From: an uncultured Atopobium sp. | GTDB lineage: Bacteria; Actinomycetota; Coriobacteriia; Coriobacteriales; Atopobiaceae | Assembly (NCBI GenBank): GCA_938045565.1 | Contig: CALIAZ010000003.1 | Span: 1-64,000 of the forward strand | Length of the DNA stretch: 64,000 nucleotides | Direction: 5' to 3' | In this document: positions 61,949-64,000 of the stretch, in pieces | Position numbering within the stretch: the stretch's first letter is position 1 | How the letters are laid out: each line of letters opens with the position of its first letter | Notes under the pieces: model-generated | Database searches by the model: none | What the model saw: the letters and a program-made list of their open reading frames with translations, nothing else | What the model was told of the DNA's origin: nothing | Position numbers and translations under genes: made by a program

Positions 61949-62291
61949 TTCGTGCCTTTCTTTCTTAGCCCCGCAGGGCAAAACTGCGCCTGTGGAGCGC
62001 GATACCGTGACGTTTAGCCACATGAAATATAATAACCTTAATCAACAACTTATGTGGCGAGAAACCACTCATGGAGATTTTCACACCATCTACCGGTAGA
62101 GCCACAGGTAATCAAGCTGTTTTCCAGCATTTATTTAAGGATATATCTGCTATTAAACGATTTTTATCTCATTAGTTGAGCATTTTTTCATAGAAGATAG
62201 AGAATTTGTATAGGATTAATTTACGAGAACAATAACAGACATATCAAACTATTATTTATATAGAAAGTTATCCCCCTAAAAAGGATATCCC
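61949..62291. other. Divergent intergenic region, cold shock gene / wall-binding gene
   Basis: This stretch holds the cold shock leader on the left and an AT-rich block on the right leading to the wall-binding gene. It has a copy of the recurrent octamer (GGCGAGAA, 62056-62063). TATCC (about 62269) and GGATA (before the ATG) could pair and hide the ribosome site of the right gene. No ORF with a good start and no RNA gene seen. Confidence 0.45.
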
Positions 62292-64000
62292 ATGAAAAAG
62301 AAGACACAATCTCCCTACAAGCCATCTGCACAAAAGCTTATTGCGGCTGCTTCGTTGAGTGCAGCCCTGCTTTGCGGACTCCACGCTGCTCCTGCTCTTG
62401 CAGAGACCGCTGATAATTCAGCAGTAAGTGCTCCAGTTGTAACAACTGAAACTACTGCAACAGCTGAAAATACTTCTCCTACAGCAACTGAAAGCTCTCA
62501 GCCTGCTTCACCTGCAGCACCAACGACAACTACTCCAACAACAAACCCGACACCTGCTGCTCCAACAGAGAATACAACGCCTACTCCTCAATCTTCTGGG
62601 TGGAGACAAGAAAACGGTCAATTCCACTATTACAAAGAAGATGGAACACTTGTCACAAGCCAGTGGATTAAAGATGATTCTGGTTGGCACTATGTAGATG
62701 CTGCTGGTAATGCAGCCAAGGGTTGGTATACAACACCTAATGGGAAAACTTGGTATTTTGATCCTTCTCAGGATGCTTATCCAGCATTTGTAGGTGCACA
62801 TCTCATTGATGGAAAGGCTTACTTTTTTGATGAAGGCTATGGTCTTGTCACCAAAGGATGGGTACATCATCAAGATGGCACCTGGTCCTATATTGGCTCA
62901 GATGGTTCTTTCCACTCCGATTGGAAGCAGTTGCCAAACGGTAAGTGGTTCTACTTTGATACTGAAGACCCCTTCCATCGTATGAAGGTTGGAGTTGTTC
63001 AGCTTTCTAGTGGAACTTTCTATGTAGATGAGAGCGCTGGAATGACTTCTAATAGCTGGGTGCACCTGCCAAACGGAGGCTGGGCCTGGGCTCAGTCAAG
63101 CGGAGCTTTTGCATCTGGTTGGTTTAATACTCCAAATGGTAAGACCTGGTATTTTGACCCTTCAGATTCACAACATCCAGCTGCAATTGGTGAGACTCAA
63201 ATTAACAACAAGTATTATTACTTTGATGAAGGATATGGTCTTCGCAGAAATGGTTGGGTCCATCGTACAGACAATTCCTGGTCATGGGCTGATACCGATG
63301 GCACATTCCACTCTGAATGGAAACAGCTTCCAAACGGTAAATGGTTCTACTTTGATCCAGAAGATCCACACCATCGTCTGTCTGTAGGCGTAATTAAGAT
63401 TTCTAGCGGTACGTACAACATTGATGTAAATGCTGGTATGACTTCAAACGATTGGGTTCAGTTGCCTACCCGCGAATGGGCATGGGCTCAGTCAAGCGGC
63501 GCTTTTGCATCTGGCTGGTTTAATACCCCAAATGGCAAGACCTGGTATTTTGACTCTACAAAGCTAGGTAATCCCGCCTACATTGGTGAGCATTCCATTA
63601 ACGGCAAAGACTATTACTTTGATGAGGGTTATGGTCTTATCCGTAACTCCTGGGTAACCCTTACCAATGGCGTAAAACGCTGGGCTGGTCCAGATGGAGT
63701 ACTGACTGGACGTCTTTCTCCTGATGGAATCTTTACTGCTGATAACGGCACTCAACCTACAGGTACCGTAAAGCTTCCTGGACTTACTCTTCACATTGGC
63801 TCAGACCACAAGGTAAAAACCGGCTGGGTAAAAGAAAACGGCAAGGACTATTACTATCTCAATGATGGCTCAGCCGCCTCTGATTGGGTCAATATCCAGG
63901 GAACGTACTATTACTTCAACACAAACGGTGAGAAACAAACCGGCTGGGTTCACCTCAAAAGTGGCTGGTATTACCTGGACGCTGACGGCAAAATGAGAAC
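62292..64000 (+). CDS. Secreted cell wall-binding repeat protein, truncated by window edge
   Basis: The first 569 codons of a secreted repeat protein. A signal peptide ends near residue 38 (APALA). A Thr/Pro/Ala-rich linker spans about 39-100. Aromatic cell wall-binding repeats begin near residue 101 (GWRQENGQFHYYKEDG) and run to the edge, with words such as NGKTWYFDP, NGKWFYFD and YYYFDEGYGL. A larger unit of 132 aa (396 bases) repeats once: the blocks at 63081 and 63477 begin alike (WAWAQSSGAFASGW). No catalytic domain is seen in the visible part; one may lie beyond the edge. AAGGA precedes the ATG by eight bases. It resembles repeats in the autolysin encoded 1.4 kb to the left. Confidence 0.9.
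   Translation, partial: MKKKTQSPYKPSAQKLIAAASLSAALLCGLHAAPALAETADNSAVSAPVVTTETTATAENTSPTATESSQPASPAAPTTTTPTTNPTPAAPTENTTPTPQSSGWRQENGQFHYYKEDGTLVTSQWIKDDSGWHYVDAAGNAAKGWYTTPNGKTWYFDPSQDAYPAFVGAHLIDGKAYFFDEGYGLVTKGWVHHQDGTWSYIGSDGSFHSDWKQLPNGKWFYFDTEDPFHRMKVGVVQLSSGTFYVDESAGMTSNSWVHLPNGGWAWAQSSGAFASGWFNTPNGKTWYFDPSDSQHPAAIGETQINNKYYYFDEGYGLRRNGWVHRTDNSWSWADTDGTFHSEWKQLPNGKWFYFDPEDPHHRLSVGVIKISSGTYNIDVNAGMTSNDWVQLPTREWAWAQSSGAFASGWFNTPNGKTWYFDSTKLGNPAYIGEHSINGKDYYFDEGYGLIRNSWVTLTNGVKRWAGPDGVLTGRLSPDGIFTADNGTQPTGTVKLPGLTLHIGSDHKVKTGWVKENGKDYYYLNDGSAASDWVNIQGTYYYFNTNGEKQTGWVHLKSGWYYLDADGKMR

Noticed and set aside
7072..62063. Octamer as a KOPS-like polar sequence or a classical Chi
   Set aside because: Copies are nearly balanced between strands (15 versus 12) within one window, whereas such signals are strand-biased.
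62292..64000. Frameshift or broken gene at the right edge
   Set aside because: The frame is open from the signal peptide to base 64000; only the window edge cuts it.

Overview
The window looks like chromosomal DNA of a Coriobacteriia actinobacterium, most likely Atopobiaceae (Lancefieldella/Atopobium-like). The grounds are gene content and order (asp23-DAK2-recG-rsmD-coaD-DUF177-rpmF-plsX-acpP-rnc-smc-ftsY-ffh), a moderate GC content, an AddAB nuclease, a T-box in front of ileS, and amidase/choline-binding-like repeat proteins. The genus is inferred from protein character, not from a search. Genes are densely packed, with many stop/start overlaps of the TAATG type. I see no rRNA, tRNA, CRISPR array, insertion sequence or prophage.

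Layout. 1-3345 (-): lspA (cut by the window edge) and ileS behind an isoleucine T-box. 3536-8423: ftsH (+), a SpoU/TrmH RNA methyltransferase (-), an L,D-transpeptidase (+). 8491-9588 (-): an unknown membrane-anchored protein and a YbaN-family protein. 9696-24681 (-): a long housekeeping run, reading from right to left asp23, DAK2/FakA-like, recG, rsmD, coaD, a coiled-coil protein, DUF177, rpmF, plsX, acpP, rnc, smc, ftsY, ffh. It joins lipid precursor supply, ribosome maturation, recombination, chromosome organisation and SRP targeting, and is punctuated by internal terminators. 24889-26982: rpmB (+) with a strong promoter, a HAD phosphatase-thiamine pyrophosphokinase fusion (-), and a small FmdB-type zinc ribbon (+). 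27056-38914 (-): addB-addA-priA-def-fmt-rsmB, combining double-strand break repair and replication restart with N-formylmethionine handling and rRNA methylation.

39021-47330: yaaA (+), an acyltransferase-3 membrane protein (-), a DUF2974 lipase-like protein (+), a small holin-4-like membrane protein (-), ptsH (-), a coiled-coil tail-anchored protein (+), then CPBP protease-queH-queA (-), the last two being queuosine enzymes. 47458-54818 (+): an aberrant MetRS-like protein with a degenerate KMSKS loop, an alpha/beta hydrolase, and a MarR regulator overlapping a heterodimeric ABC exporter with one degenerate ATP site. 54893-64000: a HAD phosphatase (-), a large TPR protein (+), a bifunctional amidase/glucosaminidase with wall-binding repeats (-), another HAD protein (+), cspA (-), and a wall-binding repeat protein (+) running off the right edge.

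The most unusual observations are: an octamer (GGCGAGAA/TTCTCGCC) that recurs at least 27 times in both orientations, in several reading frames and in intergenic DNA; the MetRS-like protein; the phosphatase-thiamine kinase fusion; and several short repeats and palindromes at promoters or gene ends.
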